A program made the translations under genes and the position numbers. DNA of 64,000 bases. Source: Nectonema munidae (Eukaryota; Nematomorpha; Nectonematoida; Nectonematidae). Location of the stretch: assembly GCA_030549495.1 (NCBI GenBank), contig JAUIRK010000509.1, positions 494,501-558,500 on the forward strand. The letters run 5' to 3'. This document shows, piece by piece, positions 10,094-20,562 of this stretch. The notes beneath the pieces were generated by a model, which worked only from the letters and a program-made list of their open reading frames with translations, was not told where the DNA came from and did no database searches. Position 1 is the stretch's first letter. Every line of letters begins with the position of its first letter.

Positions 10094-12425
10094 TAGGGCG
10101 GTTAAAAGTCAAAAATTTCAAAAAAAAATTCATATTAAAAAAAGATAAGGTCAATAAAGTCAACATTTTTTTTATTCGGTCAAAGAAAGTCAAAATTTAC
10201 TGAAACATAATTTTTTGAATAATGAATAATTTTTTTATTTGCTAACATTAAATTATTCCATTCTTGTTTATGACCATCTGTGCTTTTTGTATTTTTAACT
10301 CGCACTTCTCAAATTTTATTAGATTCAATCCGAATTTTAAACTTTCATAGACAGAACTTTCATTTCAGAATCTATCATATTTTTTAAAAAGTACCGTAAT
10401 GAAAAATTTTTCCATAGGCTTTTTATACATATTTTTTGAGGCAGAAAGATTACTTTCATCTACTTTTATTATGATATCCTAGAAATAAAGTAAGCAATCA
10501 CAGTTTATAGATAAGTCATTTCTAAAATTTGATGCTTTGGTGTTGAATTTTTTTATTTGTATAATCATTTTTATGTTTTTGAGTAATATCCAATTTCTTC
10601 TTTCTTTTGTCCAATTTTCTGTCTAAGTTGAAATAAACAAGGCCTAAAATTAAAGTGTTTTTTCATTGTCTATTTGTATACGGAGAGGGAGTCATTAAAA
10701 TTAAAGGAGTCGGAATGTGAGTTTTTGATATAAATTTTGGTTCCCAGCAATCAATTCAACTTTTTTAAACTTACTTCAATTCACCTTTAACTTTTAGTCC
10801 TTGATATTTTCAAAACTAATATTCTAAAAAATTATTATTAATTGACTTTTTTTGTTTTTATTCAGAGCAAGCAAGTTAAACACCTTTTTAAAGAGTAAAC
10901 TGCCTAAAACTTCAAAAAGTTCAAAAACAAAGGTACAAGCATTTGTCGATGTCTATCCCAATGAATTTACTGTTGATTTAAGCAGTAGTTTGTATTGTAA
11001 GCTCTGCAAAATTAATGTAAAATTTGAAAAGTCTTTTTTTGTGGAAAGTCATCAAAATGGGGAAAAACACAAAACTTTAAAAGAATCTGCTTTACAAAAT
11101 CAAAGTTTGAATCACTTCATAGAAACTTCAAACAAAAACTTTCAAAAATAATAGTCAAGTCATTTTTAGAAGCTAACAACATCCCACTACATAAATTTTG
11201 TCACCAAAGCATCGTTAACTTATTTTCTAGTATGTGATTTTCACTACCTTCTATTTCTCAGAGTCGGAAAATGGTGGATGATCTAGCAGTTGAAAAAATT
11301 GGAGAAATTAAAAGTTTTTTGGAAGATAAAAAAGTTTTTTAATGCTTGATGAAACTGAGATAGCATCAAATATTTTTGCAATGTTTTAATTGGTGATATA
11401 GAGGTTGTTCAAAAAACTTGGTTGGTTCAATGTTTTGCCTTGGACCAAAGAAAGCATTCAAATAATAGATGATGTTTTAAGAGAGTTTGAAGTTAAAAGA
11501 GAAAACTTCCCTTTATTTATGACAGATGCGGCTTCCTACAATATCTCTGCAGCAAAAACACTGAAGTTGCGTTATGGAAATCTCTTTCATATCACCTGTT
11601 CCGCTCATTTAATGCACAACTGTGCCATGAAAGTTTGGGTGTTTTACAAAGAAGTTGACGAGTTAATAACCTCAATGAAAATGCTGACCGTGAAAAAGAA
11701 AAACTCTGTTTAAAGATAATGGCAGCCCACCATGTCCGATCGTAAAAAATTGGTCATCTTAGTTGAAAGCTACCATCTATTACAGCGATAATTTACCTGA
11801 AGTCCAAAAAATTGTTGAATCTATTCAAGATAGTGAAGGTTTAATTGCTAAAAAAGTTCTTAAAGCACTTGAAAATGAAAACTTAGTGGTGGTACAACTC
11901 TACAACATAAAGAAGTGTTATTCTACCATATGCGACATAGTTGAAAAAACTTTGTCCACAAATTATTCTATAAAAAATGCCTATGAAAGTTATGGTAACT
12001 TAAATTTTGAAGAAGATGAATGCGAAATTAAAGTCTACGCAAAGTCAAGAATGAACAAAAATGATTTGAAAAAAATAATGGAGTTAGAAAATTCTGAAAT
12101 CGCGCCCTCGACATATTTACTTTTACATAACTGCCAGTCAACATATGTTGCAGCGGAGCGATCTTTTTGGCTATGAATGCTAAAGATAGAAATTTTTTGC
12201 TTACTAATATATTTAAATATTTTATATTTTATTATAATACATCATCATAAAACGCGATCTTTGTTCCTTTTTTTCTACCCTTTCAAAACGAAATCATTAA
12301 AAAAGTATTGCATTTATTCAAAAATTTTAGTTAAAGTAGGTTTTGAGTTGAAATTGAATTCTTAAAGATAGGTCAAAATTTTTTCTAAGTCAAAAATTTC
12401 AAAACGATAGGTCAAAAAATGTGTG
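10094..12425 (+). mobile_element. hAT transposon inserted in a Helitron
   Basis: The insertion begins TAGGGCGGTTAAAAGTC after GTGATGAG (10086-10093) and ends before ATGATGAG (12426-12433). This is an 8-bp direct duplication with one difference, the target-site length of hAT elements. The phrase GTCAAAAATTTCAAAA occurs near both ends. The interior holds hAT-like transposase pieces. Its termini do not form a clean inverted repeat by eye. Confidence 0.6.
10852..12176 (+). pseudogene. hAT-like transposase relic with CGGBP1-type zinc finger
   Basis: Frame 10852-11151 has a BED-like finger, LYCKLCKINVKFEKSFFVES followed by HQNGEKHK, preceded by a Lys/Ser-rich start. This resembles CGGBP1-like hAT proteins. 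Frame 11405-11713 holds LFMTDAASYNISAAKTLK and HITCSAHLMHNCAMKVW, the central hAT blocks with the conserved Asp and the C-x-x-H pattern. Frame 11763-12176 continues to PSTYLLLHNCQSTYVAAERSF, a degenerate version of the C-terminal dimerisation region. Stops and frame changes separate the three parts (11152-11404 and 11714-11762), so no full protein can be made. The family assignment to hAT is good; the subfamily is a judgement from the zinc finger. Confidence 0.7.
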
Positions 12426-13078
12426 ATGATGAGTTATTAATTTTTAGCATAGTTGTATGTTTTCAGTTTATTTTGCTGCTATTCTGTTGATCAATCCAAA
12501 TATTGTGAATTCAATCGTGCTGATATTTTTTGATTAAAATGAAATTTTTTATCAACATTTATCGCTTCCCTCCAAACAAACACTCTACCAATGATTCTTA
12601 TGTTTCAAGCGCAGGGAAAAACAACCACGGGACCGGGTAGCATAAAAAAAATACACAGAAAATACAGAGAGTAAGTTTGTTAATGCTAAAAACGAATATA
12701 TCAACCATATAAAAATACACACAAAACATATAGCGTTAACTCAGCCATCTATATACAGTGGAACCTCGGTTTTTGAAGTACAATTCGGTTTTCGACCAAA
12801 AAAACCGAGCCAAACAAACTTGTTTCAGTTTTCAAACAGAATTCGGTATTCAGCCAGCTGCCAATATGTAAGACGTGCACATAGAATTGATAACACATTT
12901 ACACATTATATATACTAACAGTGCACATAACATATATAATCATCATTCTGGCACATAACAAATCATACTCTCATTTTTTTTATAATTTACACTTGTCACT
13001 TGCGTTTTCTTTCTTTTTCTCTTAGAGCTTATAAAATGAAATTTTTATGACATATCATTTAGATACAGTGCTAATCAT

Positions 13079-13990
13079 GTCTTCTAAAGAAAATATAAGT
13101 GACGGTGACAAAGGAAAGCAAAAAACTAAGAGAGTAGCCCTAGAAGTAAAGAAGGAAAGGATAGCAAAATACGAAAAATTCGTGCTTCCAATCCTGCGTC
13201 AGAGTATGACATAGCGAAATCTACATTATCAACGTTTTTGAAAAATAAAGAGATTATTAAAGCTGCTCATGTGGCAAAAGGATCTAAAGTGATTAGTAAA
13301 CAAAGACCACAGATAATAATTGAAGAAGTTGAAAAGTTATTGTTCGTGTTTATTAATGAGAAACAGTTGAAAGGGAATCGTGTAAGCTAGTTAATAAAAT
13401 GCATGGTGCAGGTTTTGAAAAGTTGGATTTTAAAGTAAGCTGAGGAAGGTTCGAAAAGTTTAAAAAAAGAAGCGGAATTCACAGTGTAATTTGTCATGGA
13501 GAGGCTCCAAGTTCAAACAGGGGAGGAGCAGAGAAGTTTAAAAAAGAATTTAATGATTTCATAAAGACGGAAGCTTTTCTCCCAGAACCGGTTTTTAATG
13601 GAGACGAAGCAGGTTTATTTTGGAAAAAGTTGCCAAACCGCACTTATATAACAAAAGAGGAAAAAGCGCTACCAGGTCATAAACCTGGTTGACTCTTTTG
13701 ATGTGTGGAAATGCTAGTGGTGATTTCAAAGCAAAGCCGCTCTTGGTCTATCACTCAGATAACCCACGAGTGTCTAAGCGAAATAATGTAATGGAAAGCA
13801 ATTTACCTGTAATGTGGAGAGCAAATGCAAAAGCTTGAGTCACTCGCAAATTTTTCACGAAGTGGATACTTCAAGTTTTTGCTCCAAGTGTTAAAAAATA
13901 TCTTCAAGAAAAAAGGTTGCCACTAAAATGTCTTTTGTTACTTGACAATGCTTCTGCTCACCCTCCAGATTTGGAGGAAGACTCGGTTAA
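13079..13990 (+). pseudogene. Tigger transposase relic
   Basis: The start reads MSSKENISDGDKGKQKTKR, followed by a disturbed N-terminal helix-turn-helix and the conserved block KNKEIIKAAHVAKGSKVISK. The CENP-B-type second domain appears as MHGAGFEKLDFKVS. The catalytic core reads VFNGDEAGLFWKKLPNRTYI (first Asp, near 13600) and LLLLDNASAHPPDLEED (second Asp, near 13945). The third Asp block (normally LPPNTTPLLQPMDQ) is missing at the piggyBac junction. Frame shifts (near 13200, 13690) and in-frame stops show it is dead. In life such a protein would bind the TIRs and cut at TA sites. Confidence 0.85.
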
Positions 13991-14166
13991 AGTACAACCT
14001 GGGTATTTTTTACCCATATGTTTTTTCCATATCTTATATATCAAAAACTTTTAACTCGATTCAAATAAAATTTAATTTATGTTATTAAATTTCAATTTAC
14101 TTTAAAATAACTTCACAAAAAACTTGATTTTTCATATTTTCAAAAAACTGTGATAAAATATATGCG

Positions 14167-14199
14167 AAAGTACATCCCTGGGTAAAAAATACCCATATA
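14167..14199 (+). repeat. Internal copy of the piggyBac terminal repeat
   Basis: AAAGTACATCCCTGGGTAAA followed by AAATACCCATATA repeats the element's terminus about 180 bp inside the left end and in the same orientation as it. Subterminal repeats are known to bind transposase in this superfamily. Confidence 0.75.
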
Positions 14200-14438
14200 T
14201 GTGTCACTAATATTATATGATTTCTAAGTCTCTATAACAACATACATTCCTGCTGCATGTGTCTTGTCAAATTTTGACGTATCTTACTTGCTGTTTTCAT
14301 TTATCTTCATCACCTGTTCTTCGATTTTTTTCATTTACACGTCAGTTTCATTTATCATTTTGATTGAACAAACTTTGCTATTATCTTACTTCAGAGCCAT
14401 CATATATATTATTTCTCAAGCTTTTTTATACTTTTCCA

Positions 14439-16268
14439 ATGCCTAAAGAAAGAGAGTCAAAAGAAAGAGCGCTGTGTTCCATATATCAATCTATGTTGAG
14501 CGATAGTGAAAGTGAAAATCGGGTGATAGATAAGCTTTGCCCATTTGGTGTTGAAGAAGTTGATGAATTTTCTTCTGAAGATGATGATAGTTATAACGAC
14601 GAGTTTCTCTCATCTTGTGATGAAAACGATGTAAGTGAGGATTTTTTTGAATCTGAAAGTGAGTCTGATAATGATAATATACCAGCAAATTCCAATTCAC
14701 TAAAGTCAAATTTGATCTCGAAAGATGGAAAAACATGGATAACCTATCCGTCAAATTTTCTCAAAAAACAACAAAAAGCGAATATTTTTCGTGAAATTCC
14801 CTTCAAAATTCGTGACTGCTTAAAACCTGACTGTGAGAGCGATGCATATTCATCGAAAAAATTATTGAAACATCCGTTCTTTATACCAATCTTTACGCTC
14901 GACGGCAGATAAGGAAGTTCAATTCTCAATCTTCCAAACAAAGATATTGGAAAAAAGTTTCAACAATAGAGATGAAATCTATTTATGGGCTTCTTATTAT
15001 TGCAGGTGCATACCGTGCGCATTATAGATCAACTACTGAACTTTGGTCGACTGCTCATGGACATCCAATTTTCAGATCAACGATGAGTAGAGAAAGATTC
15101 ATACAAATAAAGTCTTTTTTGCGATTTGATGATGTCAAAAGAAGAAATAAATCAGATCCTTTGGCTCCAATACGTTTTTTAGTCGAAAGTTTTTTTTGAA
15201 AAACTAAGAACATATGTTTTCGCACCAGAATATTTAACAATAGACGAGCAACTTTTGGAATTTCATGGAAGAGTCAAGTTCAAACAATATATACCTACCA
15301 AGCCAGGTAAATTTGGGATCAAGTTTTTTTTGCTTTCAAGCTCTGATGGTGCATACGTTTTCAAAGGATTTGTGTACATCGGTAAAAATAGCTTACAGGG
15401 AAAATATCAGTCAGATAAAACATCTACAGAAGGAATTGTTTTACAGCTTGCAGAACCCTTTTTATCCAACGGTAGGAACATAACTGCGGATAATTTTTTC
15501 AGTTCTTATGAATTAGCAGATAAATTACTCTCAAAAAGTACCACTTACGTAGGAACTGTCAGGAAAAACAAAAGATTTATACCTCCACAAGCACTTTCAA
15601 AAAGTAAAAACAAAGGTTCGTGCAATTTCTTTTTTCATGAAAATAAGGTTTTGTGCTCATTTTACGACAAAAAATCTACACCCGTAATTCTTATTGATAC
15701 TTTTGGACAAAATTTTAACAAACCTAATACACCTTCAAACTGCAAGCCAAGTACGGTGCTTTTTTATAATGAAACTAAAAGTGGGGTTGATATTGTTGAT
15801 AAAAAAGTTCGAGCATTCACTTGTAAACGAAAGTGTAAAAGATGGCCTGTTGGTGCAATTAGTAACTTGATCGATATTGCTGGAATCAACGCCTTCTACA
15901 TTTACAAGCGTGCAAACGAAAAACCTCTGCTTTCTCATTATGAGTTTCTACGAAATGCTGGTTACCAACTGGTTGATGATCAAATAAAAGAAAGGATGAA
16001 AGATAAGTTAGCTCTACAAAAAAATGTTGTAAACTCCTTAGAATTATGTGGTTATGAGGAAAGAAATACTACATCAAATTCTAAAAAAATCAAAATAGAA
16101 AAGCAAAGAGATGTGTTTTTTTGTAAGACAGACAGAAAGTCAAAGACATTATGCTCAATGTGTCAGAAGGTTATTTGCAGCGAGCACTCGCTACCAATCT
16201 GCATAAGTTGCTTTGAAATAAAAAAAATAAACGTTACTTTTTGTTTTTTTAGTCATATTATTGTTTGA
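14439..16268 (+). pseudogene. piggyBac transposase, recently broken
   Basis: Translation most likely starts at the ATG at 14439 (MPKERESKERALC). An acidic Ser-rich N-terminal region (residues ~20-90) is typical of the family. The core follows: MKSIYGLLIIAGAYRAHYRS and YLTIDEQLLEFHGRVKF with the first catalytic Asp, NGRNITADNFFSSYELADKL with the second, and KSGVDIVDKKVRAFTCKRK with the third. The C-terminus has a Cys-rich DNA-binding domain (TLCSMCQKVICSEHSLPICI) before the stop at 16266-16268. The frame changes twice, near 14885 and in the T8 run near 15190, and is otherwise open. The copy is therefore young. Only those two shifts separate it from a normal ~600-residue transposase. Confidence 0.9.
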
Positions 16269-16569
16269 TACAAAAAAAGAATTTATATTTTTATGCTTTC
16301 TCGGCTATTTTGGTTTAAATTTATAAATTTTTAATATGGGTATTTTTTACCCAGGGTTGTACTTTAGCGTATAATTTTTTTGACGTACTCTAACCGTTAA
16401 AGAGTTTGAAACACAACTTCAATATTATAGGAAATCGACCAACAGGTGATTTCAAATTTCAAGAAATTGTACACCAAAGACCTGTTTCGTAGGTGTTTTA
16501 AAATTACAAATCAAATTGAATTAACTTTAAAAGAGTATTCGAATCCATATTTTAATTATTAATTAATTA

Positions 16570-17130
16570 AGTTGTTTTGTGACGTTTGCACCCCTCCTTT
16601 TGGGATTGGGGGGCCCCCCGGGGGGTGGGGTCCAAGTTTATTTGGGTTTTCCCCCCCCCAAAACCCAATTGCCCCTTTTTTAAAAAAAAAACTCTCTTTT
16701 TTATAATTTTTTTTAAAAAATTTTTTTTAAAAAAATAAAAAAAAATAATAAAAAAAAAAAATCCTTACCCGGACCCCCCCCACTTTGGGAAAAAAAATTT
16801 TTTTTTTTGGGGTTGGTTAGTTAACAAACAAAAAAGAGTCGCCTCACCAAAAACTAACCCATATTTTTTTTTTTATTTTAATCACATCGACAATGCATGG
16901 AACCACTTTTTCGCTTTGCGCTTCCGCATTGTGCCTTTTGATTATTACTCACACATCACCCGATTTTTGCTGCTTACTCTCTCTCTCTATATAGAGCGCC
17001 CTCCCCCCCCCTCCCCCCCCTCTCCTCTTTCTCTACGCGCCGACGCTCGTCTTTGTGTGGGGCTCACCCCCCCCCCCCCCCCCCCCCACACATACTCTTT
17101 CTTTTTTCTCCCTGGAGAAGAGAAAAAAAA
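16570..17130. other. Low-complexity G/C and A/T homopolymer block
   Basis: The sequence is dominated by homopolymer runs (GGGGGGCCCCCCGGGGGG, long A and T runs, a C run of about 20 near 17075, an A run near 17130). It does not resemble any repeat elsewhere in the window. It could be a genuine simple-sequence patch or a poorly resolved consensus. A 112-codon frame through it is not credible. Confidence 0.6.
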
Positions 17131-17149
17131 AAAAAAAAAGAGAAGGGGG

Positions 17150-18650
17150 GTGAGTCAACCCCGACTGGAGCCAAGTAGATTAGTTTCACATAATAAGGAT
17201 TTATTAGAGGTCATTCGTAAAAACCTCACAAACAACGACGTAGATAGCGATTGAAGCACCAACTCTTCGCCCACCAACAAGAGAGCTTACTCCTCGGACA
17301 ACTCCGATGGTGAATTCATAAAGGTCACGGGGCGCAGTAAGAGACCCTCACATCCCAAGGTTGCAACCATGACAAAGCCAAAATATGTTACAATCTTTCT
17401 AAGGAACATGCCTAACTTGGGTAGCAAGTTAAGTACTTACAAGGCGATTTTGGCCCAGAAGCCTAAACTTAAGATAGTCAACATGTTCAAGTTGGCTAAG
17501 TTGAATTTAATTAAGGTCTTGGTGGAAGATAACGATTCTAAGGAAGCGTTACTTCAACCATTTCCCCAGTGGCCTTTTGTCAAGGGTTATGTGCCTAGAG
17601 CTAAAGCCTGTGCTATTGTTCTCAAGGGCTTAACCATGCAAGATGCACCAGACGTATCGGCGGCAAATAATATCTAGGATTTTCTAACACTGTGGAACCA
17701 CTGTTTTAAAATATGGCAAGGGGATCTTGTTTAAAAGTCAACCTTGAGAATCAGGCAACTGTAGACCAGTTGACCAAAAATATCCTGATTATCCTAGGTC
17801 TGAAATTCGCCTGCCATGAATTCCTTCCAAGCCTAAAGCATTACAATGTTACAAATGCCAGAAATTAGGACACGTGTCGGCTGCTTGCCCAAACAAAGAA
17901 TGTTGTCTTATTTGAGGAGGTGAGCATGACCGTCGCACGTGTAAGTCAGCCAAACCAACGCTCATAAAATGCTATCTTTGTGGGGGTGAGGGACACTCAA
18001 GTGCCTACAATAACTGCCCAACAAAGCTAGCCACTCTTCAACAAAAAGATTTTGCAAAAAGAACTCAGGTAGCTACAAAAAAAGAGGTAAAGGTAACAAC
18101 ACAGGTAAAGCCGGTTCAGGTATACAGGTCAACACCATACATTCTATCTAATCCAGTATTAGCTAGTACCTCTTACTCCCAAGTTGTAACTAGCCCCGTA
18201 TTACCCAAGGCACATATAGTAAATGAGCACTCCTTCTCTGGGGATGCCATTTTAAAAATAGCGCTCTTCATTTTTAAATCACCACTGTTCAAAGAACAGT
18301 TGGAGAAAATGGTGAGCGCCGTGGCTGGGGACCTCCTAATAGAGTGTCAGTAAATAGGATAGTGTAGTGCCAATCTGTAATGCTCAAATTTTTGCACGTC
18401 AACATCAACGGCCTGGCTAAGAAACGTAGTGCTCTAATTGAGCTCCTTACCGAAAATAATATAGATGTCTTCTCTCTGAACGAAGTCAAATCTCAAGCCA
18501 AGTACTCCATCCGCATCCTCGAATATAGGACATTTGTGCATCAAGCCACTCGCGAGGTCTAGCGATGGGTGTGCGAGAGGGGTTAAAGGTTTCCAGTTTT
18601 ACGATAAGTGACTCTGGAGGCTCGATGGACCTCAGGAAGAATAAGTATTT
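17150..18650 (+). pseudogene. LINE 5' part: ORF1 and start of ORF2 (Jockey/CR1-like)
   Basis: ORF1 residues are spread over several frames. The frame 17369-17677 (YVTIFLRNMPNLGSKLSTYK, FVKGYVPRAKACAIVLKGL) resembles the nucleic-acid-binding domain of Jockey-type ORF1 proteins. It is followed by CCHC zinc knuckles near 17845-18010: CYKCQKLGHVSAAC, then a second interrupted by a stop, then CYLCGGEGHSSAYNNC. ORF2 opens at 18380 with MLKFLHVNINGLAKKRSALI and NNIDVFSLNEVK, the N-terminus of an AP-type endonuclease. After a frame change near 18560 it runs to about 18640 (REGLKVSSFTIS). Everything downstream, including the reverse transcriptase, is absent. Confidence 0.8.
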
Positions 18651-19180
18651 TCACATTCCAAATGTAAACAAAATCAAAATGACCTTCGCCCCCCCCCCCC
18701 CCCCAATAATTTTCTATAAGTAAGAGTTGTGCTTGTTTATAAAACATGTATGATGATCGCATTATAGGACGTAATGATCATTCGAATACATGATATTGTA
18801 AGATAAGAGAATAAAAGAGGGAATGTAGACTTTCGAGTCAAGCATCATGCCAAGCTGCTCTGAAATTCCTATCAAAAATATTTTACAAACGATGTGAGAG
18901 CTATATAATAATAATAATCCATTGTTTCAATATGCACACAATAAGTAAGCAATCTTTATCACAGTGTCTCCTTGTAGTATTTTTGAGTAAACACATGTTG
19001 ATGCTCCACTAGATTTTCTCATTTTCTTCTGTCACAGGGATTCTATTTCTCTTTCTGTCCCCTTCCGCTTACTCTGCTAAAACTCAATCAATCAAGCTCT
19101 CTTCTCTCATTCATGCTATCTTCTCTCATTCAAGCTCTCTTCTCTTGTTGCTACCCTATCTCATTCAGCTCTCTTCTCTC
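18651..19180. other. Spacer with C tract and CT-rich short repeats
   Basis: A C run near 18689 and a CT-rich stretch at 19085-19180 with repeated CTCTCTTCTCTCATTCA phrases are visible. No gene is supported. Confidence 0.5.
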
Positions 19181-19374
19181 CAGTGGCGTAGCTAGGCTGG
19201 GGCATGAGGGGCCGTGCCCCCCCCCCCCCCCATATACCTCATGCCTCCATGCACATTATGCCATATCAGTTTTCGGAAATTTCTCCAATGAAAGGATGAA
19301 GAAAGTATAAATAATGTTGCTCAAGTTATATTGTGCCCCCCCCCCCTATCAACTTTTTCCTGGCTAAGCCACTG
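19181..19374. mobile_element. hAT-type MITE with perfect 8-bp target duplication
   Basis: The termini are CAGTGGCGTAGCTAGGC and, at the right, GGCTAAGCCACTG. They are flanked by identical CTTCTCTC at 19173-19180 and 19375-19382. The 194-bp interior is non-coding and G/C rich with two C tracts. The CAGTGGCGTAGC terminus and 8-bp duplication identify a non-autonomous hAT family. Confidence 0.9.
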
Positions 19375-19382
19375 CTTCTCTC

Positions 19383-20420
19383 TAATTTGTATTTAGAGTT
19401 AAATTAAAAATAATTCTATTTTATCTCATTAGAAACTAGTTTTTAGCGGAATATAAGTTCAATATTTTCAGAACCTTTTTTCATGATACCAAAGTTCAGC
19501 TATTAAAATTAATCACAGAGATTTTTGGTAAAAATTTAGTTCCATCAATACAACAAAGATTTTGAAAAATTGAAATTTGTTTGTTTGAAAAATAGTTTTC
19601 AATCGTTACAATTTTATATCAATGAATATTGTCACACTCGCGTTAAAAATTTTTTTCAACATAGGTAATTTAATCTTGATCAGTACATTTGTTACATTTT
19701 GTAACATTTCAATACCTTAATATTTTCAAGTCAAGAAATTTTTTTTAAATAGCTATTTGGGAATGAATATTTTGACTACTATTCAGTTTAAAAGCAAAAA
19801 TACTCTATTTGTTTAATATTTGAGCAGAGATATTTTTTATAATGTTCGATTGTTAAATTTTGTAAGTAACACTACATAATTAATTAAATCTTTTTTTTAA
19901 GAAAATTTGTTGATTATTATATTAAAATATAATATCGAAACAAAATGTTTCAGTTGTTAAAAATGTACTTGATCTATTTATGACAGCTGTCAGAATTTTA
20001 TTTGTAGGCAGAAATAGTCAAAAAAAAAACGCAATGATTTTTTTGTTCTCGTATACTATGATTTTTATGATTTATGGTAGTTTAAATAGTTTATTTATGA
20101 TTTTGTGTTCTTACATAATTTTATGAAAATTGATTAAACTACCATTTTTTGTATACTATGATTCTTTACAATATGTAAAAAATACAAGTGCTACCAAATC
20201 ACCCTATAAGGATTAGCTACTTCAACATTGGCTTTTGCTGCTTATAAAAACTTGAAAATATCAAATAAACTATCTCATTTTTTATGACTCCTATTAGTTT
20301 GAAATTATTCTGAGAACAGACAGTTTCGTTTTAAAATAGTGAAAATTGCTTTATTAGTTTATTTTGTTTCCTTTCTCTCTTATGTTAATTATGTAGCAAA
20401 TGTTTCAATTTTGAGTAAAA
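19383..20420. other. AT-rich spacer, nothing recognised
   Basis: No coding frame, RNA gene or repeat structure stands out. The sequence is A/T rich with short direct repeats such as TATACTATGATT at 20051 and 20153. Confidence 0.5.
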
Positions 20421-20562
20421 GGTAAGGTAAAGGTACTGTGGGTGTGTTTTCATTGACAAGGCAGTACCACTTATGTCAAACTATGAACAAATTGGTATCG
20501 AATCAAGAGGATTCCGTGCTGAGTGCATGATCTCAACCAACCTGCCATGTCACCCATAGAGT
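20421..20562 (-). mobile_element. tRNA-derived SINE copy
   Basis: On the minus strand it reads GGTTGGTTGAGATCATGCAC (A-box region), TTGATTCGATACC (B-box region), then a body with TGCCTTGTCAATGAAAACAC and a tail of TTACC repeats. The same order is found at 59891-60045 and 61118-61256, defining one SINE family. Confidence 0.7.

Larger units (their letters stand above)
9832..12640 (+). mobile_element. Helitron copy interrupted by a hAT element
   Basis: The left end TCTATATAATAATAAGC matches the Helitron 5' terminus at 51266 (TC start). The right end ACAACCACGGGACCGGGTAG is a slightly mutated 3' terminus (usual end CGGCTAG). Segments typical of the family (GATTAGTTGAAATTATT, TTTTTATATGGTCTGATGAG, TTTTAGCATAGTTGTAT) lie on both sides of an insertion at 10094-12425. 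Removing the insertion leaves about 480 bp, the size of the other copy. Non-coding and non-autonomous. Confidence 0.75.
13991..16363 (+). mobile_element. piggyBac transposon with near-complete ends
   Basis: The termini are AGTACAACCTGGGTATTTTT on the left and, as complement, AGTACAACCCTGGGTAAAAA on the right. They are bounded by TTAA (13987-13990) and TTAG (16364-16367), the piggyBac target site with one change. The inner part of each terminus, TGGGTATTTTTTACCCA, is itself a palindrome. A further copy of the terminus lies inside at 14167-14199. Confidence 0.9.
12756..16500 (+). mobile_element. Tigger transposon carrying a nested piggyBac
   Basis: TA followed by CAGTGGAACCTCGGTTTTTG at 12754 is a typical Tigger 5' terminus at its TA target. 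The transposase relic follows and is cut at 13987-13990 by a piggyBac. Right of the piggyBac, LTVKEFETQ (about 16389-16415) resembles the TLREFWK segment near the Tigger transposase C-terminus, so the element seems to resume there with a deletion. The right terminal repeat was not found; the end given is approximate. Confidence 0.65.

Noticed and set aside
16916-17254. 112-codon Pro-rich frame
   Set aside because: It runs through C and A homopolymers of doubtful sequence and shows no conserved feature.
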